64,000 bases of DNA, from assembly GCA_910579595.1 (NCBI GenBank), contig CAJTVM010000003.1:1-64000 (forward strand), in the 5' to 3' direction. The notes beneath the pieces are model-generated. The model made no database searches and was not told where the DNA came from. It saw only the letters and a list, made by a program, of their open reading frames with translations. Source of the stretch: an uncultured Oscillospiraceae bacterium (GTDB lineage: Bacteria > Bacillota > Clostridia > Oscillospirales > Oscillospiraceae). Made by a program: the position numbers and the translations under genes. Below are positions 8,559 through 15,666 of this stretch, piece by piece (position 1 is the first letter of the stretch; every line of letters begins with the position of its first letter).

Positions 8559-9530
8559 TTAAACGAACTCAACGTCCGAGGCTTTGGACGCGATTTTGTT
8601 GACTACCAGCAGCAGTATAATGTTGACCGCCGTATTGAACAAACCGACCGCCGTGGAATAGCTGTACTTGGCCTGTTCAATGCCCTGCTGGTAGACGTAG
8701 ACAGCAATGACGTCCGACGTGGCCTTGTTCAGGTCGGTCTGGAGCAGCCACACCTTTTCAAAGCCCACGTTCATCAATCCGCCCGCCGCCATAATCAGGT
8801 TCAGGACGGCCATGGGCAGCAGCTCGGGCAAGTCGATGTTCCAGATCCGCTGGAACACGGACGCGCCGTCCACCTTGGCGGCCTCGTACAGGCCGGGATC
8901 CACGTTGGCCAGGGTGGCCAGGTAGATGATGCAGCCCCAGCCCGCGTCCTGCCAGATGCCGGAGGCGATGTAAATGGTGCGGAAGGCGCCGGACTGGGTG
9001 AGAAAATCAATTTGGGTGCCCAGGATCAGGTTCAGCAGGCCGCCGGTGGGGCTGAGGAAAATGCGGATCATACCGCAGATGATCATGGTGGAGATGAAGT
9101 GGGGGGCGTAAAGCACGGTCTGCACCACCCGCTTGAACTTGGCAAAGCGCAGCTGGTTGATAACGAGGGACAGGATAATCGGAATCGGGAAGCTCCACAG
9201 CAGGCTGAACAGGCTGATAAGCACCGTATTCTTGATCATCCGGAAGCAGGTGGGGGCGCTGAAGAACCGCTTGAACCAGTCCAGGCCCACCCATTTGCTC
9301 TCCAGGAAGCCCAGGTTGGGGTCAAAGTCCCGGAAGGCGATCTGGATGCCGTACATGGGGATGTACTTGTACACCACCGTCAGCACCACAGGGATCAGCA
9401 GCAGGGCGTACAGCTGCCAGTTGTCCAGAATGCGCTGGCCCAGGGGCCGGTTTACAGCCCGGCGCGCCAGCGCCGCGGATCCGGAAGCCGAGATGCGCCG
9501 GCCGGGTCCGCTGTTGCTTTGTTTACTCAT
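8559..9530 (-). CDS. Sugar ABC transporter permease, LplB type
   Basis: This 323-residue permease has a basic, Ser/Gly-rich N-terminus, then six membrane segments. The EAA loop reads EAAKVDGASVFQRIWNIDLP near residue 220. The run YKYIPMYGIQIAFRDFDP is characteristic of LplB/YteP-like permeases. It is the first gene of the operon read leftwards from the 9651-9679 promoter, and is followed at 12 bases by the LplC-type permease. It should form the transmembrane channel with that protein. Confidence 0.92.
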   Translation of the reverse strand: MSKQSNSGPGRRISASGSAALARRAVNRPLGQRILDNWQLYALLLIPVVLTVVYKYIPMYGIQIAFRDFDPNLGFLESKWVGLDWFKRFFSAPTCFRMIKNTVLISLFSLLWSFPIPIILSLVINQLRFAKFKRVVQTVLYAPHFISTMIICGMIRIFLSPTGGLLNLILGTQIDFLTQSGAFRTIYIASGIWQDAGWGCIIYLATLANVDPGLYEAAKVDGASVFQRIWNIDLPELLPMAVLNLIMAAGGLMNVGFEKVWLLQTDLNKATSDVIAVYVYQQGIEQAKYSYSTAVGLFNTAVNIILLLVVNKIASKASDVEFV

Positions 9531-9566
9531 TCACGCTCACTCTCCCTATAAAACTCGTTCTCCACA

Positions 9567-9582
9567 TAATGTTTCACATCCC
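9567..9582. promoter_or_regulatory. LacI-type box 1
   Basis: ATAATGTTTCACATC reads GTGAAACATTAT on the minus strand, within the leader of the permease operon. It is one of several TGAAACG/TGAAACA boxes flanking the lacI gene. Confidence 0.4.
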
Positions 9583-9621
9583 GGTTGGAACGGGGCTGCC
9601 CCATAGGCCATTCCAAGATTC

Positions 9622-9636
9622 GTATGAAACGTTATT
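9622..9636. promoter_or_regulatory. LacI-type box 2, just downstream of the permease promoter
   Basis: GTATGAAACGTTATT has the CG-centred partial dyad typical of LacI-family operators. It lies about 15-30 bases downstream of the -10 box of the permease promoter, a position at which a bound repressor would block transcription. Confidence 0.6.
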
Positions 9637-9650
9637 TGGATGTTACAACC

Positions 9651-9679
9651 ATGATAGCAAAATATCGATCTGCTGTCAA
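9651..9679 (-). promoter_or_regulatory. Promoter of the sugar transporter operon
   Basis: On the minus strand TTGACA (9674-9679) and TATCAT (9651-9656) are spaced by exactly 17 bases. It is the only strong promoter for the permease, permease and binding-protein genes. The leader to the first start codon is about 115 bases long and contains two LacI-type boxes. Confidence 0.85.
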
Positions 9680-9735
9680 GACCATTCCCCCGTAAAATTG
9701 GGCGTTTGGCCCAACTTTGTAAGATGTGCTCAATA

Positions 9736-9751
9736 AAAAGTGTACACTTTT
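9736..9751. promoter_or_regulatory. Perfect 16-bp palindrome between divergent promoters
   Basis: AAAAGTGTACACTTTT is a perfect dyad. It lies upstream of both the permease and lacI promoters, unlike the LacI-type boxes in sequence. It may be a binding site for a second dimeric regulator; the regulator is unknown. Confidence 0.5.
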
Positions 9752-9770
9752 GTGGAAAACAGATAAAGAT

Positions 9771-9780
9771 ATCGTTTCAT
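9771..9780. promoter_or_regulatory. LacI-type box 3
   Basis: ATCGTTTCAT reads ATGAAACGAT on the minus strand, matching box 2 over ATGAAACG. It lies about 20 bases upstream of the lacI -35 box. Confidence 0.45.
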
Positions 9781-9801
9781 GAAAAAACGGTGAAATTTCT
9801 C

Positions 9802-9831
9802 TTTACAGACGGCGTGCCAATCTGCTATGAT
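9802..9831 (+). promoter_or_regulatory. Promoter of the lacI-type regulator
   Basis: TTTACA (9802-9807) and TATGAT (9826-9831) are separated by 18 bases. The leader of about 65 bases contains LacI-type box 4, suggesting autoregulation. Confidence 0.7.
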
Positions 9832-9873
9832 AGGGAACAGAAACGAGGCCCGGGACATGGACGCCGCGTTTCT

Positions 9874-9888
9874 GTGAAATGTTTCATG
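9874..9888. promoter_or_regulatory. LacI-type box 4 in the lacI leader
   Basis: GTGAAATGTTTCATG is a near-perfect dyad (TGAAAT/GTTTCA) 17 bases before the regulator start codon. It is the most symmetrical of the boxes. Confidence 0.55.
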
Positions 9889-9904
9889 CAGGGGGGAGTA
9901 CAAA

Positions 9905-10885
9905 ATGAAAGGGACCATGCCCACCATGAAGGACGTTGCTCAGGAGGCCGGCGTCGCTTTGGGGACGGTGTCTAAGGTGTTCAACGGCCTGCCGGTGGGG
10001 GAACGCTACCGCGTCAAGGTAGAGGCGGCCGCCAAAAAGCTGGGCTATCAGGTGAACCAGTACGCCCGGGGGCTGCGCGCGGGCAAGACCTTTACCGTGG
10101 CCCTCATCGTACCTGGGCTGGACCACCCGTTTTTCGCCGCCCTGGCCCAGCATACCTGCACCGCCCTGGCCCAGCGCGGCCACCGTATGCTGGTGTACGT
10201 CACCGCCTCCCGCCCGGACATCGAGCAGAGCTGCATCAACATGGTGCGCCAGAACAAGGTGGACGGCATCATCGGCCTGACCTATAACCCCCTGGAACTG
10301 GACGAATCCGTGCCTTTCGTCAGCATTGACCGCGTCCTGGGGCCCAACATCCCCTGCGTAGCGGCGGACAACTTCGGCGGCGGGCGGGCCGCGGCGGAAA
10401 AGCTGATTGAGCTGGGCTGCCGCCGTCTGGCATTCTTCCGCACCGGCTCCGCCAGTCCCAGCGAGACGGACCGCCGGGGGGACGGTTTTGAAGCCGTGTG
10501 CCAGCGCCAGGGAATCCCCTGCCACTCCATCCGCCTCCAGGACGGCGATGGCATGAACGCGTTCAAGGAATTCATCCACGAGCATATGTCCGGGGGGCGC
10601 TCGGAAATCGACGGCATTTTCTGCTCCACAGACCTGCTCGCCTGGCGGATCCAGCACCTCCTGGCGGAGGAGGGCCTGCGGGTGCCGGAGGACGTGCAGA
10701 TCATCGGCTTTGACGGCGTGCGCCGGTTCGGCGGCGAGAGCCTGTACTGCTCCACCATCGTTCAGCCCATCCAACGCATGGCGGAGACATCGGTGGATTT
10801 GCTGCTCAGCAAGGACCGTTCCAACATCCCGGCGCTGGTGTGCCTCCCGGTGAGCTATGCCCCCGGCGGCACCACAAAGGAATAG
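9905..10885 (+). CDS. LacI-family transcriptional regulator
   Basis: This 326-residue protein has an N-terminal LacI helix-turn-helix (MKDVAQEAGVALGTVSKVFN, residues 8-27) and a periplasmic-binding-protein-like sugar sensor domain from residue ~65. Sensor hallmarks such as the DGIIGLTYNP run and the C-terminal VQIIGFDGVRRF motif are present. It is transcribed divergently from the transporter operon and most likely represses it, the GH32 gene and itself in the absence of sugar. The start is supported by a G-rich ribosome site at about 7 bases. It is followed at 9 bases by three envelope-protein genes. Confidence 0.93.
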   Translation: MKGTMPTMKDVAQEAGVALGTVSKVFNGLPVGERYRVKVEAAAKKLGYQVNQYARGLRAGKTFTVALIVPGLDHPFFAALAQHTCTALAQRGHRMLVYVTASRPDIEQSCINMVRQNKVDGIIGLTYNPLELDESVPFVSIDRVLGPNIPCVAADNFGGGRAAAEKLIELGCRRLAFFRTGSASPSETDRRGDGFEAVCQRQGIPCHSIRLQDGDGMNAFKEFIHEHMSGGRSEIDGIFCSTDLLAWRIQHLLAEEGLRVPEDVQIIGFDGVRRFGGESLYCSTIVQPIQRMAETSVDLLLSKDRSNIPALVCLPVSYAPGGTTKE

Positions 10886-10894
10886 GAGGCGGCT

Positions 10895-11614
10895 ATGGCA
10901 AGCGAGTATTTAAAGTGGAAATACCGGGACGTGAAGCCCCGGGAGACAAAAGAGCTCACCCCGGCGGAAAAGCGGAAAAACTGGTGGCACTACCACAAGT
11001 GGCACATCCTCACCGGCGTGGTGCTGGCCGCCGCGCTGGCCAGCCTGATCTGGCAGATGCTGGGCGTCGGCAAGGTGAAGCCTGACTACCAGTTCGCCTA
11101 CGTGGGGACCACCGCCCTGCCGGAGGAAATGGTGGACGCGCTGGAAGCGGGGCTTGCCTCCCTTGGCGAGGATCTCAACGGCGATGGCGCGGCGGTGGTG
11201 GCCATCCGCCAATACCCCCTGTACAGCACGGATCCCACCACGGTGATCGCCGCCCAGACCCAGCTGATGTCGGATCTGACGGAATGCGAGAGCTTTTTCT
11301 TCCTGCTGGATGACCCGGAGCAGTTCCAGCTGAACTTCCAGTCCCTGGCCCGGGTGGACGGCTCCCTGCCGGAGGAGGGGGATACCTCCGCCGAGGGGAC
11401 ATACCTGCTGTGGAATCAGTGCCCCGCGCTGGCGGGGCTGGATCTGGGGCGCTACTCCTACAGCATGCTGGGCGAGGAGATCTCCGGCGACTGCAACGAG
11501 CTGGCAGCCGGTCTGGCGGTGGCCCGGCGGGGCTTCTGGACCGGCAAATCCGTTTCCCACCCCGAGGGGTGCGAGGCGCTGTGGGCAGCCATGACGGAAG
11601 GGGCGCCGTCATGA
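10895..11614 (+). CDS. Membrane-anchored protein of unknown function
   Basis: This 239-residue protein has a cytoplasmic N-terminus rich in Lys/Arg/Trp (KRKNWWHYHKWH), one membrane helix (about 37-55) and a 180-residue outside domain. The run EDLNGDGAAVV (near residue 90) resembles a DxNxDG calcium-binding loop, but only one is seen. No family is recognised with confidence. It starts 9 bases after the LacI-type gene, with GGAGG upstream, and its stop overlaps the next start by 4 bases, so it is translated together with the following lipoprotein. It probably belongs to the envelope branch of the sugar locus. Confidence 0.8.
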   Translation: MASEYLKWKYRDVKPRETKELTPAEKRKNWWHYHKWHILTGVVLAAALASLIWQMLGVGKVKPDYQFAYVGTTALPEEMVDALEAGLASLGEDLNGDGAAVVAIRQYPLYSTDPTTVIAAQTQLMSDLTECESFFFLLDDPEQFQLNFQSLARVDGSLPEEGDTSAEGTYLLWNQCPALAGLDLGRYSYSMLGEEISGDCNELAAGLAVARRGFWTGKSVSHPEGCEALWAAMTEGAPS

Positions 11615-12201
11615 GGAAGCGGATCATGTTATGGCTGTCGGCGGCGCTGTGCCTGTGCCTCGCGGGCTGCGCCATGCCCCCGCCGGAGCGGGCGGCGGAT
11701 GGCGCGGCCTGGGGCGAGGACTGGATCACCGTCGGCGGCGTGCTGGGGGTGGACACCCCGGCGGAGCTCACGCCCCGGGAAAACAACGAGGCCCTGTCCG
11801 CCAACGGGATGTTTTACGCCACCTGGTCCATGGGCGAGGGCGAACCCTATACCAACGAGGACGGGGAGGAAGCGGTGCTGTACGATGCTCAGATCTACGT
11901 CCTGCTGGCGGGCAGCTCCGACCCCCAGGACGCGCGGGACGCCGCAGCGGAATGGATGGAGCTGGCGGACAGCCGCTACGCCGTGGACGGGCGCGGGGAG
12001 CAGACCTGCGGCGGCCAGCCCTACACAGTGCTGACCTATTCATACAACTCCGGCACAAACCCTTATGAAAAAGGGGCCTCCGCCTACGGGGTATACCGGA
12101 ACTTCGCTGTCAACGTAGAGCTGTCCTGCCGGGAGGGCTTCCCGGGGGATCCGGTGGAGCTGCTGACAGAATTTTTGGAACATTGCCATTACGGCACATA
12201 A
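11611..12201 (+). CDS. Lipoprotein of unknown function
   Basis: This 196-residue protein has a clear lipoprotein signal peptide ending in LAGC, with Cys20 as the lipid anchor. The mature part is acidic and shows no catalytic motif I can name. The chosen ATG overlaps the stop codon of the upstream gene (ATGA), a coupling arrangement, so the long open frame upstream is a shadow. It is followed by the YesL-like gene at 19 bases with AAGGAGG. Its role may be to work with the preceding membrane-anchored protein at the cell surface; this is inferred from coupling alone. Confidence 0.82.
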   Translation: MRKRIMLWLSAALCLCLAGCAMPPPERAADGAAWGEDWITVGGVLGVDTPAELTPRENNEALSANGMFYATWSMGEGEPYTNEDGEEAVLYDAQIYVLLAGSSDPQDARDAAAEWMELADSRYAVDGRGEQTCGGQPYTVLTYSYNSGTNPYEKGASAYGVYRNFAVNVELSCREGFPGDPVELLTEFLEHCHYGT

Positions 12202-12220
12202 TATAAGGAGGGGTAGCATC

Positions 12221-12970
12221 ATGGCGCTTTGGTTTCCGGAGGATCACGACTACGATGAAGACGTGCGGCAGACGGGCTTCCGCCGCTACAAGCAGCTGAT
12301 GTCCGTCCGTTTCGGCCAGTGGTGGAAGGTCAACCTGCTGACGCTGCTGGGCTTCCTTCCCCTGGCCGGGGGGATCTTTTACGCCGTTGCCGTGTCCAGC
12401 ATCCTGGTGCTCTATCCCTGCGCCATCGTGGGCGGGATGATCGCGGGGCCTTTCCTGGCCGGGCTGTACGACGCCGTCCTCAGGGGAATGAGGGATGAAC
12501 CCAGGCCCTGGTGGGACTGCTGGAAGCTGGCCTGGAAGCAGAACTGGAAGGGCGCGATGCTGCTGGGCGCGGTGATGGGCCTGCTGCTGGGGAGCTGCAC
12601 CTTTATGGGGATGCTGTTCTGGTGGGCGCAGACCCCGCCCAGCCTGGGGACGGTGGCGCTGTACCTGTTCGCCCTGCTGCTTATCCTGGTCGCAAACACG
12701 CTGCTCTGGCCCCAGCTGGTGCTGTTCCGGCAGACGCCGGGCATCCGGCTGCGCAACGCCGTCCTGTTCCTGATCAAATACTTCTGGCGGGTGATGGGCG
12801 TGGGGCTGCTCCAGCTGGCCTACACGGCGGTGCTGGTGCTGTTCGCGCCGTGGTCGCTGTTCCTACTGCCCATCACCGGGCTGTGGTACATCATCTTCCT
12901 GTCCCAGTTCCTCCTCTACGAGCAGATGAACGGGGCTTTCCACATCGAAGCCGCCCGGCCGGAGGGATAG
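12221..12970 (+). CDS. YesL/DUF624-like membrane protein
   Basis: This 249-residue protein has five or six hydrophobic segments and a short acidic N-terminus. The pattern (KVNLLTLLGFLPLAGGIFYA, then AGPFLAGLYDAVLRGMRDEP) is that of DUF624 proteins such as YesL, which are often coded within carbohydrate ABC importer loci in Firmicutes. Their function is not known. It is the last gene of the lacI operon, and no strong terminator was found after it. Confidence 0.78.
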   Translation: MALWFPEDHDYDEDVRQTGFRRYKQLMSVRFGQWWKVNLLTLLGFLPLAGGIFYAVAVSSILVLYPCAIVGGMIAGPFLAGLYDAVLRGMRDEPRPWWDCWKLAWKQNWKGAMLLGAVMGLLLGSCTFMGMLFWWAQTPPSLGTVALYLFALLLILVANTLLWPQLVLFRQTPGIRLRNAVLFLIKYFWRVMGVGLLQLAYTAVLVLFAPWSLFLLPITGLWYIIFLSQFLLYEQMNGAFHIEAARPEG

Positions 12971-13014
12971 GCCCCGCCTGGCAGGCCCCCTGATAGGTCA
13001 GATTTTGTCAGGAC

Positions 13015-13043
13015 TTGACAGTTATTGGGCGGAATGTTAAAAT
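13015..13043 (+). promoter_or_regulatory. Promoter of the zinc-ribbon/ABC exporter operon
   Basis: TTGACA (13015-13020) and TAAAAT (13038-13043) are spaced by exactly 17 bases, about 70 bases before the zinc-ribbon protein start. Confidence 0.85.
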
Positions 13044-13112
13044 ATTTTTGTATGTTTGTTTCTTTCATCCGTCCCGCCCATCAGCGGCAATCGAGAAAAT
13101 GGAGGAAAAAGA

Positions 13113-15020
13113 ATGAAAACCTGTCCAAAATGCGGCCAAATGCTGGCTGACGACGCGAAATTCTGCAACAGCTGCGGGGCTTCCCTCTTGTCCTCCGCCC
13201 AGCAGGCGGCGCAATTCTGTCCCAGCTGCGGCCAGAAACTGACCCAGGGCGCCGCGTTCTGCATCAGCTGCGGGGCTTCCACCGGCGGCGCGGGGATTCC
13301 CGTCACGCCCCAAACCGCCCAACCCAATCCCCAGTCCGGCGCGGGCTACCGGTATGGCGCCGTCCCCCCCGGCGGGCGGACCGGCGGCCCCCAGACGAAC
13401 GTCTCCCCCGCCTACCGCTCGCCCCAGCCGGACACCTTCTGCCCCAGCTGCGGCGAGCGGATTCCGGCGGGCAGCGCCTTCTGCCCCAACTGCCACGCGC
13501 CCCAGACCCCCGGCAAAAACGTCAAGGTGCAGCCCAAGTCCGGGAAATCCAAGGCGCCCCTCTTTGCCGGGATCGCGGTGGCCGTAGTCGCGCTGATCGC
13601 GGCGGGCGTGTTCCTGATCCCCAGCCTGTTCGGCTCCTCCCCTGAGGACACCTTCGTCTCCGCCCAGGAGGACATCTTCGTCGCCCCCCTGCTGTCCGCG
13701 ATGGAGACGCATCTGGACACCTATGGCACCGGGAAGCTTTCCACCGACGTCACCCTCAGCGCCAGCGTTGACTCCCCCGAAATCAACCAGTACCTGTCCA
13801 ACTCCTCCGTGGTGCTGAAGCTGGACATGGATCAGGACAGTCTGCTGGCCGGCGGCGATCTGATCCTCATGGGCAGCCCGATCTTCTCCGGCACCCTGAC
13901 CTATGAGGACGGCAAGCTGGGCTTCTATCTGCCCGAACTGGATGACAACTACTACGTGATGGATCTGTCCGCCCTGATGGCCTCCGCCGGCATTACCGGC
14001 ATGGATCTGAGCAGCTTCCAGATGCCCAAGCTCTCCGGCAAGGAGGTCCGCGCTCTGGCGGAAGCCTACCTGGACATCATTTACTCCATGGCGACCAAGG
14101 ACAACATCACGGTGGAGCAGCGGCAGAGCTACCGCCTGCCGGAACTGGGCGACTCCTACACCGGCACGGTGTACACCTTCACCCCCACCGCCGCAGACGT
14201 ACAGGCCGTGATGATCAAGCTGGCCGACCATCTGGAAAACGACAAGGATCTGCGCAGCCTGATTCTGAAACTGACGAGCTCGGGAGCCCTCCAGACCCTT
14301 ATGACCGCCAATATGTCCTCCTACGGCTACGACTACGGTTTCGATCTGGAGTCCGAGCTGGACGAAAGCCTGCGGGAGCTGGCCATCCAGCTGCGGGAAT
14401 CGGCACAGTACATCGACCTCTCCCAAGAGATAGGCTTCACCTGGAAGCTGTATATGGAGGGCAAAGAGGTGCGCATGGTGCGCCTTGAGAACAACTACGG
14501 CGAAGCCATGGTCTTTGAGCGCGCGGGCACGGCGTCCAAGGGCTGCTCCCAGATTTTTTACGTGGAAGGCTATGGCACCCCCGCGTACCTGAAGAACGAA
14601 TACACCAAAAGCGGCGATGTCTACGACGGCACATTCACCATCAACAGCGACTACGATGAATCCATCAGCCTGAAGTACAAAGCGGACACCGGCAAGCACT
14701 CCGTGCTGGGCATCCCCTACGGCAGCTATAGCCTGTCCGTCCCCGGCGAGGACGTCGCCCTTTCCATGACGGTGTCGGAGGGCCGGAACGGCAGCACGGA
14801 TCACGTTGTCACCATCCAGGACAACGGGTATGCCTTCGGCGGCGAATTCACCCGCATGGATCTCACCATCAACACCACCGAAAAAAGCTCCGCGCAGAAG
14901 CCCAGCCGCCAGCCCACGGACATCACCTATTACAGCGAGGACGAGCTGAACCAGCTGATGTACTACCTGTCCTCCCAAATAGAATCCGCGCTCTATGACG
15001 TCATGTATGGGCTCTGGTAA
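13113..15020 (+). CDS. Membrane protein with three N-terminal zinc ribbons
   Basis: This 635-residue protein has three CxxC-x10-CxxC zinc ribbons in the first ~130 residues (the first uses Cys4, 7, 18 and 21), separated by Pro/Gly-rich linkers. One membrane helix follows at about 150-172. The ~460-residue outside domain is unfamiliar but rich in Ser, Asp and Tyr. The start codon is the ATG after GGAGGAAAAAG, not the upstream in-frame one. The last 26 bases overlap the ABC ATPase start, so the protein is translationally linked to an ABC exporter. Zinc ribbons inside and a large domain outside suggest a sensor or scaffold; this is inference. Confidence 0.85.
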   Translation: MKTCPKCGQMLADDAKFCNSCGASLLSSAQQAAQFCPSCGQKLTQGAAFCISCGASTGGAGIPVTPQTAQPNPQSGAGYRYGAVPPGGRTGGPQTNVSPAYRSPQPDTFCPSCGERIPAGSAFCPNCHAPQTPGKNVKVQPKSGKSKAPLFAGIAVAVVALIAAGVFLIPSLFGSSPEDTFVSAQEDIFVAPLLSAMETHLDTYGTGKLSTDVTLSASVDSPEINQYLSNSSVVLKLDMDQDSLLAGGDLILMGSPIFSGTLTYEDGKLGFYLPELDDNYYVMDLSALMASAGITGMDLSSFQMPKLSGKEVRALAEAYLDIIYSMATKDNITVEQRQSYRLPELGDSYTGTVYTFTPTAADVQAVMIKLADHLENDKDLRSLILKLTSSGALQTLMTANMSSYGYDYGFDLESELDESLRELAIQLRESAQYIDLSQEIGFTWKLYMEGKEVRMVRLENNYGEAMVFERAGTASKGCSQIFYVEGYGTPAYLKNEYTKSGDVYDGTFTINSDYDESISLKYKADTGKHSVLGIPYGSYSLSVPGEDVALSMTVSEGRNGSTDHVVTIQDNGYAFGGEFTRMDLTINTTEKSSAQKPSRQPTDITYYSEDELNQLMYYLSSQIESALYDVMYGLW

Positions 15021-15666
15021 TCCGACGCTGTGCGCCCTGACCGGGGTGGAAAAGCGCTACGGCGGTACGACGGTTCTCGGGCCGGTAACCCTTTCCCTGT
15101 GCGCCGGGGATGTCCTGGGCATCCAGGGTCCCAACGGCGCCGGAAAAAGCACCCTTCTGGATATTATGGCAGGCGTACTGGCCCCCGACCGGGGCCAGTG
15201 CGCCTATGCCGATCCCGCCCGGGGACGGATCAGCTACGTACCCCAGGAGCTGTCGCTGTACAGCGCCCTGAGTGGGCTGGAAAACCTGCGGTTCTGGGGG
15301 CTGGCCAGCGGCTTGCCCGCCAAGGCGGCGGCGGTACGGGGGCGGTGGCTTCTGGAGCAGCTGGGGCTGTCGGACAAGGGGGTCCAGCCCGTGTCCGCCT
15401 ATTCCGGCGGGATGAAACGGCGGCTGCACCTGGCCACGGCACTGATGGCCACCCCCGCCGTCCTGCTGCTGGACGAGCCTACCGTGGGGGCGGACGATGC
15501 CTCCGTGGGGCTGATTCTCGCCATGCTCCGCCGTCTGCGGGAAAAGGGCTGCGCCATCGCCATGACCAGCCACCACGCCGGTGAGCTGGAGCGGGTGTGC
15601 ACCCGTCTCATAACCCTGGAGGGCGGCTGTCTTGTATCCGAGGTGAATGCGCCATGTCAGGATTGA
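14995..15666 (+). CDS. ABC transporter ATP-binding protein
   Basis: This 223-residue ATPase carries Walker A GPNGAGKS (near residue 45), a Q-loop (YVPQE), signature YSGGMKRRL, Walker B VLLLDEPTVG and an H-loop in TSHH. The type matches ABC-2 exporters. The start overlaps the upstream gene by 26 bases; a second ATG at 15007 is an equally possible start. Its stop overlaps the permease start by 13 bases, so the two subunits are co-translated. Confidence 0.93.
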   Translation: MTSCMGSGNPTLCALTGVEKRYGGTTVLGPVTLSLCAGDVLGIQGPNGAGKSTLLDIMAGVLAPDRGQCAYADPARGRISYVPQELSLYSALSGLENLRFWGLASGLPAKAAAVRGRWLLEQLGLSDKGVQPVSAYSGGMKRRLHLATALMATPAVLLLDEPTVGADDASVGLILAMLRRLREKGCAIAMTSHHAGELERVCTRLITLEGGCLVSEVNAPCQD

